A stretch of 6,971 bases of DNA, from assembly GCA_014728835.1 (NCBI GenBank), contig WJKY01000052.1, positions 1-6,971 on the forward strand. The letters are read 5' to 3'. The position numbers and the translations under genes are program-made. Below, piece by piece: positions 1-6,700 of this stretch. Source of the DNA: Candidatus Woesearchaeota archaeon (GTDB lineage: Archaea > Nanobdellota > Nanobdellia > UBA10117 > WJKY01). The notes below the pieces were generated by a model, which saw only the letters and a program-made list of their open reading frames with translations, searched no databases and had not been told where the DNA came from. Each line of letters opens with the position of its first letter. The first letter of the stretch is position 1.

Positions 1-945
1 ATGATTAATTCAATTACTGCAGGGGTTTTATCATTTTTAGTTGATGGTGCAAGAACTATGATAATTGCAGGTACTCGTAGCTCTGGAAAAACTTCTTTGT
101 TAGGTGCTTTAATGGTTGAGCAAATGCGTTCAAACAGGATCATCACCATTGAAGATACTTTGGAATTACCTGTTGACCAATTAAGGGAACTTGGTTATGA
201 TATCCAATCCATGAAAGTGCGTTCTGTAATAACAGGTGGCGAAGGTGAAGTAGCTGCAGAGCAGGGAGTGAGAACATCATTAAGACTTGGTGATTCTGCA
301 TTAGTTGTTGGCGAAGTTAGAAGCAAGGAAGCTTTGGCGCTTTGGGAAGCAATGAGAATTGGTGCTTTGGCAAAGTCAGTTATGGGAACAATCCACGGCG
401 CAGACCCATATAGTGTTTATGATAGAGTTGTTAATGATTTAGGTGTACCAAAAACATCTTTCAAAGCAACAGATATAGTTGTTGTTGCAAACCCAGTTAC
501 TTCTTCATCAGGTCTGGAAAGATGGAGACGCGTTGTTCAGGTTTCAGAAGTTAGAAAATTTTGGGAAGACGATCCTTTGAGAGAAAAAGGATTTGCAGAT
601 TTACTTGCTTATGATACAAAAAAAGATGAATTAATACCAACTGATGCACTTACAGAAGGCGAGTCAGAAATAATTAAAGCAATTGGTGCGCGAGTTAAAG
701 AATGGGCTGGCAATTGGCCGGCAATCTGGGAAAACATACAATTGCGCGCAAAAATGAAACAAAAACTTGTTGATGTTGCTAACTCATCTGGTAATAAGGA
801 GTTAATGGAGGCGCCGTTTGTGGTAATGGCAAACGATGAATTTCATAAACTTTCTTCATTAGTTACAAAGGAAGTTGGTCATCCAGATCCAAAAAGGATT
901 TACTCTCAGTGGGAGCATTGGTTGGAAAAAGCTGTAAAAAAATAA
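1..945 (+). CDS. Type II/IV secretion system ATPase (VirB11/GspE/FlaI-like), 5'-partial
   Basis: This is the C-terminal ATPase core of a hexameric secretion/pilus motor that hydrolyses ATP at the cytoplasmic face of a type IV-pilus-like machine. Counting from the first visible codon, the Walker A motif GTRSSGKT is at residues 24-31, the Asp box IITIEDTLELP at 47-57 (E51, D52), Walker B LVVGEVR at 101-107, and the His box GTIHGADPYSVYDRV at 129-143 (H132). Residues about 190-314 form a mostly helical C-terminal extension. The Walker A lies only about 24 residues in, so the N-terminal domain these ATPases require is missing. The frame is open from base 1, so the ATG there is probably an internal methionine and the gene starts upstream of the window. 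The stop is one base before the platform-protein start, which suggests co-transcription and coupled translation. The family call is firm. Which machine it serves (archaellum, adhesive pilus or secretion) cannot be told from this fragment. Confidence 0.93.
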   Translation: MINSITAGVLSFLVDGARTMIIAGTRSSGKTSLLGALMVEQMRSNRIITIEDTLELPVDQLRELGYDIQSMKVRSVITGGEGEVAAEQGVRTSLRLGDSALVVGEVRSKEALALWEAMRIGALAKSVMGTIHGADPYSVYDRVVNDLGVPKTSFKATDIVVVANPVTSSSGLERWRRVVQVSEVRKFWEDDPLREKGFADLLAYDTKKDELIPTDALTEGESEIIKAIGARVKEWAGNWPAIWENIQLRAKMKQKLVDVANSSGNKELMEAPFVVMANDEFHKLSSLVTKEVGHPDPKRIYSQWEHWLEKAVKK

Positions 946-946
946 T

Positions 947-3022
947 ATGCTATACAAAGATCTTATTAAAAAATATAAGAGAAAACTAGAAAAAAAATTA
1001 GGCAGAGATACAAAAACTTCGCAAGCAATGTCTTATTCGCGCGCTTATCAAATTTTCAAGCAAGAGCAGACAAGCGATTTTCATTCTTTTTACGAAACTG
1101 CTTGCAATTTCTCAGAAAAACTTTTGAAAATAAAAGTTCCGCCAAAAGACCAGAAAAAAGTTGAACCTTTTCTAAAGCTTGCACATATTTCAGCCACACC
1201 AAAAGGTGTTTATTCATTTGCTTACTTTACAACAATTTTGGTTATAATATTTTCTATGATTTTTTCTTTGCTTTTTATGAATTTAATTATAGTTTTGATT
1301 GGTTTAATAGTAGCAATTGGATTTTTGTTATATTTGCCGCGCCTACCAAAACAAATTTTTATGAGCTGGCGTTCGAAAGCTGCAGACCAATTAGTTCTTG
1401 CAGTTCTTTATTTAGTTATTTATGTTAAACACACTTCAAACTTGGAGCGAGCAATTCGTTTTGTATCAGAGCATATGCCACCTCCAATTTCAATTGATTT
1501 TATGAAAATTCTTTGGGATGTTGAAACCAAAAAATATTCTTCAATCAAAGAATCACTTGACGCTTATCTTGAAACTTGGCGGGACTGGGATAGAGAATTT
1601 GTTGAATCTATTCAATTAGTCGAAAGTTCGTTTGCAGAGCCAAGCAAAAAACGAAAAGAAGACATCTTAGACAAAGCAGTAAATGTAATTTTAAATGGCA
1701 CACAAGACCACATGATTCATTTTGCACATCAATTACAAAGCCCAATTCAGTCCTTGCACATGCTTGGCGTTGTTTTGCCAGTAATGGGTATGGTAATGTT
1801 GCCGATGATAGGTGCATTTATGGGAGCCTCTATTAAGTGGTATTATCTTGTTTTGTTGTATAATATAATTCTCCCAGTTTCTGTTTATGCAATTGGAAAA
1901 AGCGTGCTTTCAACTCGGCCCGCAGGTTCTGATCAGGCAGATGTTTATGAGTATTTGCAGAAAAAATATGCCAAACCTTTTGTGACAGTTTTGGGGCGCA
2001 AACTTAAAATTTCTCCAGCTGGTTTAGGCATGACTGTATTTGTTTTAATTGCACTTCCAGCTGTGTTTTATTTTATTTCACTTTTGGGTTTAACTGGCGA
2101 AGCACTAAGAGATGCAATTTTTTCAAATATATCTGTATATTTGAGTGTTGTGCTTATCGCAGCTGTTGGTTTTGGTTTAGCTACATATTATTGGTTTTCT
2201 ATTGCTCATTTGATTAAACTAAAAAGAACAATAGAAAAAATGGAAAAAGAATTTTCATCTGGTATTTTTCAGCTTGGTAATAGGTTACTTGAACATGTTC
2301 CAGCTGAAGTTGCATTTGCACGCGTTGCAAATACAATGAAAAAATCAGATATTTCAAAATTCTTTGCAACAGTTGATTATAATATAAGGCGCTTAGGTGT
2401 TGGATTAAGAGATGCTATTTTTAATCAGCGATATGGTGCTTTGGCTTATTTCCCATCTGCAACAATTAAAAGCATGATGGCAGTTTTAATTGAGAGCATT
2501 AAAAAAGGACCTGAAATAGCTGGCCGCTCTTTAATTACAATTTCTAAATACCTAACTTCTGTTCATAAAGTAACTGAACGGTTGAAAGACTTGCTTGCAG
2601 ACACAGTCAGTTCCATGCAAATGCAGGTAAAACTTTTTGTTCCAATGATTTCCGGCATTGTAGTTGGGCTTGCTGTTTTAACTACGACAATTATGATTAA
2701 TCTTGGAAAACAAATGGCTGGACTTGAGGCTCCTGGCACAGGAACTGCAGCTCCCGGCGCAGGTTTATTAGATATTTTTCAAATACAATTTATGACGCCA
2801 GGTTTTGTTTTTCAGCTTTTAGTTGGAATTTATTTGATTCAGATTGTATTTATCTTAAGCACTTTATTATCTGGCATAATAAACGGTCATGATGAAATTG
2901 AAAGAAAATATGCTATAGCACGAAACTTATTTATTTCAACAGCACTTTATGTTATAATAACTGTTGCAGTGGTGCTGATATTTACAGGTTTGGCAGCACC
3001 AATAACACAAATAGTAACTTAA
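947..3022 (+). CDS. Membrane platform protein with two T2SF domains (FlaJ/TadC-like)
   Basis: Integral membrane platform that in related systems couples the ATPase to pilin assembly. The N-terminus (1-85) is basic and helical. Hydrophobic spans are visible at about 91-112, 114-131, 270-291, 297-318, 358-381, 394-417, 562-585, 619-643 and 659-682, nine in all. Two soluble segments, about 132-265 and 418-560, precede the third and seventh spans and fit the paired T2SF (GspF) domains of archaeal FlaJ/TadC-type proteins. With the N-terminus inside, both T2SF domains fall in the cytoplasm and the Gly/Pro/Thr/Ala-rich loop (594-606, EAPGTGTAAPGAG) falls outside. The length, 691 residues, is somewhat above the roughly 550 usual for FlaJ as I recall it. 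The ATG follows the ATPase stop by one base (TAA-T-ATG) with no Shine-Dalgarno site, so translation is probably coupled. The general call is firm; the exact subfamily is open. Confidence 0.9.
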   Translation: MLYKDLIKKYKRKLEKKLGRDTKTSQAMSYSRAYQIFKQEQTSDFHSFYETACNFSEKLLKIKVPPKDQKKVEPFLKLAHISATPKGVYSFAYFTTILVIIFSMIFSLLFMNLIIVLIGLIVAIGFLLYLPRLPKQIFMSWRSKAADQLVLAVLYLVIYVKHTSNLERAIRFVSEHMPPPISIDFMKILWDVETKKYSSIKESLDAYLETWRDWDREFVESIQLVESSFAEPSKKRKEDILDKAVNVILNGTQDHMIHFAHQLQSPIQSLHMLGVVLPVMGMVMLPMIGAFMGASIKWYYLVLLYNIILPVSVYAIGKSVLSTRPAGSDQADVYEYLQKKYAKPFVTVLGRKLKISPAGLGMTVFVLIALPAVFYFISLLGLTGEALRDAIFSNISVYLSVVLIAAVGFGLATYYWFSIAHLIKLKRTIEKMEKEFSSGIFQLGNRLLEHVPAEVAFARVANTMKKSDISKFFATVDYNIRRLGVGLRDAIFNQRYGALAYFPSATIKSMMAVLIESIKKGPEIAGRSLITISKYLTSVHKVTERLKDLLADTVSSMQMQVKLFVPMISGIVVGLAVLTTTIMINLGKQMAGLEAPGTGTAAPGAGLLDIFQIQFMTPGFVFQLLVGIYLIQIVFILSTLLSGIINGHDEIERKYAIARNLFISTALYVIITVAVVLIFTGLAAPITQIVT

Positions 3023-3023
3023 A

Positions 3024-3030
3024 ATGGGCA
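3024..3030. repeat. Left copy of ATGGGCA direct repeat (possible target-site duplication)
   Basis: ATGGGCA here recurs exactly at 3136-3142, on either side of the structured 105-bp insert. The preceding two bases also partly match (AA here, AG there). Such flanking short repeats are what an insertion with target duplication leaves behind. At 7 bp, chance cannot be excluded on its own, but the repeats sit exactly at the edges of the unusual sequence. Confidence 0.55.
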
Positions 3031-3037
3031 GCGCTAA

Positions 3038-3050
3038 AATCCAAAGGATT
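3038..3050. repeat. Hairpin 1: AATCC-AAA-GGATT
   Basis: Perfect 5-bp inverted repeat around an AAA loop. It is weak alone but shares its loop and phase with the two stronger hairpins that follow. Confidence 0.55.
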
Positions 3051-3053
3051 CCA

Positions 3054-3072
3054 ACGAAAGTAAAACTTTCGT
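3054..3072. repeat. Hairpin 2: ACGAAAGT-AAA-ACTTTCGT
   Basis: Perfect 8-bp inverted repeat around an AAA loop. It begins three bases after hairpin 1 ends. The final T at 3072 is shared with the start of the long-range TGGACC stem, so the two pairings compete for one base. Confidence 0.75.
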
Positions 3073-3079
3073 GGACCCA

Positions 3080-3098
3080 AGAAATGCAAAGCATTTCT
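3080..3098. repeat. Hairpin 3: AGAAATGC-AAA-GCATTTCT
   Basis: Perfect 8-bp inverted repeat around an AAA loop, nested inside the TGGACC (3072-3077) / GGTCCA (3110-3115) pairing. There is no T-run directly after it, so it does not look like an intrinsic terminator. Confidence 0.75.
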
Positions 3099-3118
3099 CT
3101 GGTTTTGCTGGTCCATTT

Positions 3119-3134
3119 ACTCGTAAACTCGTAA
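3119..3134. repeat. Tandem direct repeat of ACTCGTAA at the right end of the element
   Basis: ACTCGTAA occurs at 3119-3126 and again at 3127-3134 with no gap. Read as a module it is CTCGT-AAA-CTCGT, with the same AAA spacer as the three hairpins but arms in direct orientation. A weak TTTAC-TC-GTAAA inverted repeat at 3116-3127 overlaps it. Confidence 0.6.
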
Positions 3135-3135
3135 G

Positions 3136-3142
3136 ATGGGCA
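3136..3142. repeat. Right copy of ATGGGCA direct repeat
   Basis: Second exact copy of the 7-bp repeat at 3024-3030. It supplies the start codon and first bases of the following 40-codon gene, so an insertion here would have duplicated that start rather than destroyed it. Confidence 0.55.
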
Positions 3143-3258
3143 TGTTTGAATATAAAAAACCAGTAATGATGATTATACAAATAGCAGTAATTATCTTCCT
3201 AATAGCTTTGTTTGTGTTAGTTATATTGCCGCGCATGGGGATAGCAGTATGGACATGA
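3136..3258 (+). CDS. Small single-span membrane protein A (40 aa)
   Basis: Not a family I recognise. The 40-residue product has a short N-terminal segment (MGMFEYKKPV), a hydrophobic span at about 11-31 (MMIIQIAVIIFLIALFVLVI, then L31) and a short tail starting PRMG. The positive charges lie on both sides of the span, so orientation is uncertain. The ATG lies just after the structured insert and inside the right ATGGGCA repeat; the in-frame ATG at 3142 is an alternative start. There is no clear Shine-Dalgarno site. Its stop overlaps the next gene (ATGA at 3255-3258). It lies in a run of four similar tiny membrane-protein genes behind a pilus-type ATPase and platform, so an accessory or pilin-like role in that machine is inferred, not shown. 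Confidence 0.6.
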   Translation: MGMFEYKKPVMMIIQIAVIIFLIALFVLVILPRMGIAVWT

Positions 3259-3392
3259 AAAAAATGATTGCAATAATTGTAATTGTATTAATAGTTGCGA
3301 TAATTAGCTTTTATTTAGCTAATGCTATATATCAAGGTTCAATTCCAGGCCTTGAAAGTATTATAAGCAGTGGAAAGGAGTTTAAACCATGA
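3249..3392 (+). CDS. Small single-span membrane protein B (47 aa)
   Basis: Not recognised. It starts MDMKKM, with a hydrophobic span at about 6-25 followed by a roughly 22-residue polar tail containing GSIPGLESIISSGKEF. The layout of a basic start, one span and a short amphipathic tail recurs in the two genes that follow. Two in-frame starts are possible. ATG at 3249 has a weak GGGGAT 6 bases upstream and overlaps gene A by 10 bases. ATG at 3255 forms an ATGA overlap with gene A's stop and would give 45 residues. The stop overlaps the next start as ATGA at 3389-3392, which points to translational coupling. Confidence 0.65.
   Translation: MDMKKMIAIIVIVLIVAIISFYLANAIYQGSIPGLESIISSGKEFKP
3375..3380 (+). 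promoter_or_regulatory. Ribosome binding site for small protein C
   Basis: AAGGAG ends 8 bases before the ATG at 3389 and complements the usual archaeal 16S rRNA 3' end. It lies inside the coding sequence of gene B and is strong support that gene C is real. Confidence 0.75.
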
Positions 3393-3541
3393 AAAAAGGA
3401 GATGTTTCAATTAAATGGATACTGGGTTTGGCATTAGTAATTATTATTTTAGTAATTATAATAGCTTTTTTATTTGGTGACTATAAAACCAGTTTAGAAA
3501 ATTTTGTTCAGACAAAAATAATACCATCTTTTGGAGGCTGA
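3389..3541 (+). CDS. Small membrane protein C with prepilin-like N-terminus (50 aa)
   Basis: The 50-residue product begins MKKGDVSIKWILG and has one hydrophobic stretch at about 11-29 and a polar tail of about 21 residues ending SFGG. Archaeal prepilins carry a short basic segment ending in glycine, then a polar residue and a hydrophobic helix. KKG followed by DVSI fits that pattern, with cleavage predicted after G4. The +5 position is lysine rather than the usual glutamate, and the mature protein would have only 46 residues, so it would be a minimal or atypical pilin. It has a strong Shine-Dalgarno site and overlaps the previous stop by ATGA. Its position behind the ATPase and platform genes supports a pilin-like role, which remains inference. 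Confidence 0.75.
   Translation: MKKGDVSIKWILGLALVIIILVIIIAFLFGDYKTSLENFVQTKIIPSFGG
3533..3537 (+). promoter_or_regulatory. Ribosome binding site for small protein D
   Basis: GGAGG ends 8 bases before the ATG at 3546, the same spacing as for gene C. It also encodes the last two glycines of gene C. It favours the start at 3546 over the out-of-frame ATG at 3541, which runs into a stop after four codons. Confidence 0.75.
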
Positions 3542-3545
3542 TGAA

Positions 3546-3677
3546 ATGGAAATGATACATTGGGTTGCGATTATTATAATAGCCATAGTTGCATTTATTT
3601 TAATTGCTATGTTTCTAACAGGTTTTATAGGCGAAGGTTTTGAGCACTCTCTGAATGTTTTAAAAACACCTGTTTAG
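3546..3677 (+). CDS. Small single-span membrane protein D (43 aa)
   Basis: Not recognised. It starts MEMIHWV, with a hydrophobic span at about 6-28 (VAIIIIAIVAFILIAMF at its centre) followed by a short tail (GEGFEHSLNVLKTPV). The tail resembles those of genes B and C in length and in having an SL(E/N) segment about 8-13 residues after the span, though this is too short to prove common descent. The optimal Shine-Dalgarno site and the lack of other coding potential support the call. It is the last gene of the cassette; the stop is followed by T-runs. It lacks the KKG prepilin signature of gene C. Confidence 0.72.
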   Translation: MEMIHWVAIIIIAIVAFILIAMFLTGFIGEGFEHSLNVLKTPV

Positions 3678-3689
3678 AAAGTTTTTAAT
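3676..3689 (+). promoter_or_regulatory. Archaeal BRE/TATA promoter for the leaderless propeller-phosphoesterase gene
   Basis: A purine-rich AGAAAG (BRE-like) followed by TTTTTAAT (TATA-like) is centred about 27 bases upstream of the ATG at 3713. That is the distance expected if transcription starts at or beside the start codon. No Shine-Dalgarno site precedes the ATG, which agrees with a leaderless transcript. The same AGAAAGTTTT block occurs at 6931-6940 with nearly the same distance to an ATG. Confidence 0.55.
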
Positions 3690-3704
3690 TTCTTTTTTGT
3701 TTTT
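3682..3704 (+). terminator. Oligo-T terminator after the small-protein cassette
   Basis: Runs of T5, T6 and T5 lie at 3682-3686, 3693-3698 and 3700-3704, just after the stop of gene D and without a hairpin. This is the form of archaeal intrinsic termination. The stretch overlaps the promoter of the next gene, so it may do both jobs. Confidence 0.5.
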
Positions 3705-3712
3705 AATTTAAT

Positions 3713-6700
3713 ATGAGAATAAAGAGAAAATTAAAAAAGAATTATAATTTTTTAGAGACTTATGTAAATTGGAAGCGACCAGTTACTGATAAAAATCCAA
3801 GAGCATATGCTCGCGAAGCAATTTACGATTCTATAAAAGGCATTGAAATTGCAACTAAAAAATATAATAATTTTCAAAAACTTCTTGATGCTGGCCTGCA
3901 AGTAAGACGCACATGTTTTGAGTTTGATGGAAAAGAATATGCTGTAAGTTTATTTTATGATTTAACAGCTAATGTTTTAGGAGAAAAATATAAAGATAAA
4001 ATACATCCAAAAGGATATATTGAACTTCCAGATGATTTTGGATACGCTATCTTAGCTGATTTTTATGATTCTGTTCAGCGCAATGAATTTGAATTTGGAG
4101 ATAGTTATAAAGATCCAGAGAAATGGCTACAAGAATTCACTAAAAAATTAATTACATCAGAAGAGCAAGACATTACAGATGAATATAAAAAAGATTTAGA
4201 AGATAATTTGTTAAATACATTTATTGTGCCAGCTGGTGCAACAGGAAAAGATTTTACAAAATTTCTTTTTAATTTGCAGAAATATGATAAAAATATTTAT
4301 ACAACTCTTAAGCAAGTTTATGCAAGTAGATTTGGCTCCGAGTCTTTGGAAAACGGATTAGTTGAACCACTTTGGAATACTTTGGAAGATAAAGTTTCAG
4401 AAATTATTAAAGAAGAAAGACAAAGAAATGGAGCTGTAGATAAAGAATCAATAAGAGATAAACTTTACAGCTTTACAAAACAGTTTTCTGATATTGATTT
4501 TACAGCAACTAAAACAACTTTAGCATCTTTACTAATGCTTTCTGCAGCTGCTGCAGGTTTCTTTGCAAAAGACAAACCAGACCACACTTCAGCTGATACA
4601 CCTGATAAAGATACAAATAGCAGACAAGATGGTTATGAGGTTACAAAAATCATAGAATCTGAAAATGGTTTTTCAGCACCGGCAATTTATGAAGATAAAA
4701 TTGTGTGGATAGAGAAAGATGGTATAGTTATTAATGATGGGCATACGACTACAAGATTGTTTTCAATTAATGCAAGTGAATTTTATAGTAGTACAATAGA
4801 TATTTATGATGATTATGTTGTATGGAATAATGATGGTAATATTTATTTTGGCAGTATTTCAGAAGCAGAGAAATCTTTCATAGGAAAAGGAGTCAATCCA
4901 AGTATTTATGGTGATAATATTGTTTATACTTATCCATATGAAGGAAGTTTGATGTTATATGATATAAAAACCAGTGAAGAAAAAGTTTTACTTAATGAAT
5001 CAAGTAACAAAAAATGTTCTGAACCAAGAATATGGGAGAATGATATTATTTTTATCGAATACGATATGGAAACGATGAAAGATAGAGTAGCATTGTATAA
5101 TTTAACCACAAAAGATTATAAGTATATAACTAGCCTCACTGGTAGAAGTCCAGATATTTATAAAAACGAACAAGTATGGGAAGATCCCACTGTAACTATA
5201 GATGAAAATGACAAAATCATATATGCACATAACACATTTGTTAGCAACTCATTTGATGGAATAAATCCACACGTATTTGCTAATAGAATTATATATCAAA
5301 AAGAAATGGAAGAAGATATTTATTCATATGATATACTAACCAAAGAACATACACAGCTTACTTCTGGCAAATCAATTGACACTTTAGATATTTGGGAAAA
5401 TAAAATTGTTTGGGAGACTTGGCAGGAGAATAAGGATTGTTTATATTTATTAAAAATACCTAAATTTTCTTTATCAAATATACAAGAAGGAGATGACATA
5501 ATACATTTAACAGATACTCATGTCTGGAGAAATAGTAATAGGGTTTATGATTTTGTTTCATATGTAAATGCTCTTAATAAAAAACCAAAGGTTATTTTGA
5601 TTTCTGGGGATGTAGTTGATTGGGGCGCTGGAGAATCAGGGAGTGAGAATTTTAGAATATTTTTTCAATCAATAAATAAACTAGATTCAGATATTGATTT
5701 GTACCTAGTGCCTGGAAATCATGACTGTAGATACGGGCTAATAAGCACATCTATTCCGATTCCTTTGGAAGGTGATAAATTTGAAAACTATTATTCGCTG
5801 GTTCCAGCTAAGAATGATTTAACAACTGGTGTAGCAGATTTAGGAGATGTTGTTGTTATTGGGCTCAATTCTGGACGGGATGAATTAAATTCATTTACAT
5901 CTCCATTTCCACCTGAAGGAAGCGGACTTAGTAATACTCAGATTTCTTCTCTGGAAGAAAAATTAGATGCATTAGATGGAGTTGAAAATGGTGTAGATAA
6001 CAGCGGCAAAGAAAAAATAATTATGATGCATCATCCAACTTTTTGGAAAAATGAAGATGGCGCAGATGACGGAGTTTTCCTTCACAATAGAAATGAATTT
6101 AGAGAACTTTGCAAGCAATATGGAGTTGATGTTGTTTTAGCAGGCCATACACACGAAAGTGATATTAAAGAAGTTGCTGGAACAAAATATGTTGTAACTG
6201 CTGCAGGTGGTGAAAATGCAGCTTTCAGAAAAATTACTTATACGAAAAGTGGTTTAGAAGTTAAAGACACAGAATTTTTCAAAGAAACTATTACAGGAAC
6301 TGTTGACTGTCCTGCAACAATCTCTATGTATGATGTTTCTGAAAATGAAGTTAGCAAGGAAAAACAAGAATTACCTGGAGCTTTTTATTCTGGCTGGGAA
6401 TTAAGTGGAGATAGGACAGAAACTGTTTCCGCGTACAAAGGTGGTCACCATCATTTTGTTGTAACTGGAACTAATCTTGGGCAATTTAAATTTTTAATGA
6501 AGGAAAATGAAAAAACTATTTTCAAAACAGAGCCATTATTGATTATGAAAGATGTTAAATATGAATTTACACCTGTAAATAAAAAAGTTTATGTTAGAGA
6601 AGATAAAGATAAAGACGGAATATATGAAAATTCTGTTATTGTTACTGATGGCGAACTCACAGCCAAGGAATTAAAACAAAGTAAAGATTCTACAGAAGAA

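Larger units (their letters stand above)
3031..3135. mobile_element. Small multi-hairpin insertion element (MITE-like or dispersed palindromic repeat)
   Basis: A 105-bp stretch unlike the flanking genes, made of back-to-back inverted repeats. There are three hairpins with an identical AAA loop (3038-3050, 3054-3072, 3080-3098). A 6-bp stem, TGGACC at 3072-3077 with GGTCCA at 3110-3115, encloses the third. A tandem ACTCGTAA repeat closes the right end. It is flanked by ATGGGCA on both sides. Excising it with one repeat copy leaves the platform gene's TAA followed by one base and ATG, which is the spacing used at the preceding gene junction. No transposase and no clear terminal inverted repeats are visible, so a non-autonomous element is the natural reading. 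Alternatives are an RNA processing or regulatory structure between the platform gene and the small-protein cassette. Whether other copies exist cannot be seen here. Confidence 0.55.

Noticed and set aside
1..3. ATG at base 1 as the true start of the ATPase
   Set aside because: Starting here would leave out the N-terminal domain and put Walker A at residue 24, which is not viable for this family. The window edge most likely cuts the gene.
1608..1817. Minus-strand open frame of 69 codons inside the platform gene
   Set aside because: It lies wholly within a well-supported membrane protein gene, its translation is Leu/Cys-rich with no domain, and it has no start signals; it is a shadow frame.
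3054..3098. Hairpins 2 and 3 as a bacterial-type intrinsic terminator
   Set aside because: Neither stem is followed by a T-run, the loops are uniform AAA, and the downstream cassette has no promoter of its own that I can see.
2982..3116. 44-codon minus-strand frame starting ATGGACCAGC inside the element
   Set aside because: It runs from the element into the 3' end of the platform gene on the opposite strand, with no promoter or ribosome site. It is open only because of the palindromic sequence.
3024..3134. 36-codon plus-strand frame across the hairpin element
   Set aside because: Its sequence is dictated by the inverted repeats and it resembles no protein. It is kept only as a possible ribosome bridge, not as a gene.
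3031..3135. CRISPR-like array or riboswitch
   Set aside because: The arms of the hairpins differ from each other, there are no regular spacers, and no known aptamer core is recognisable.
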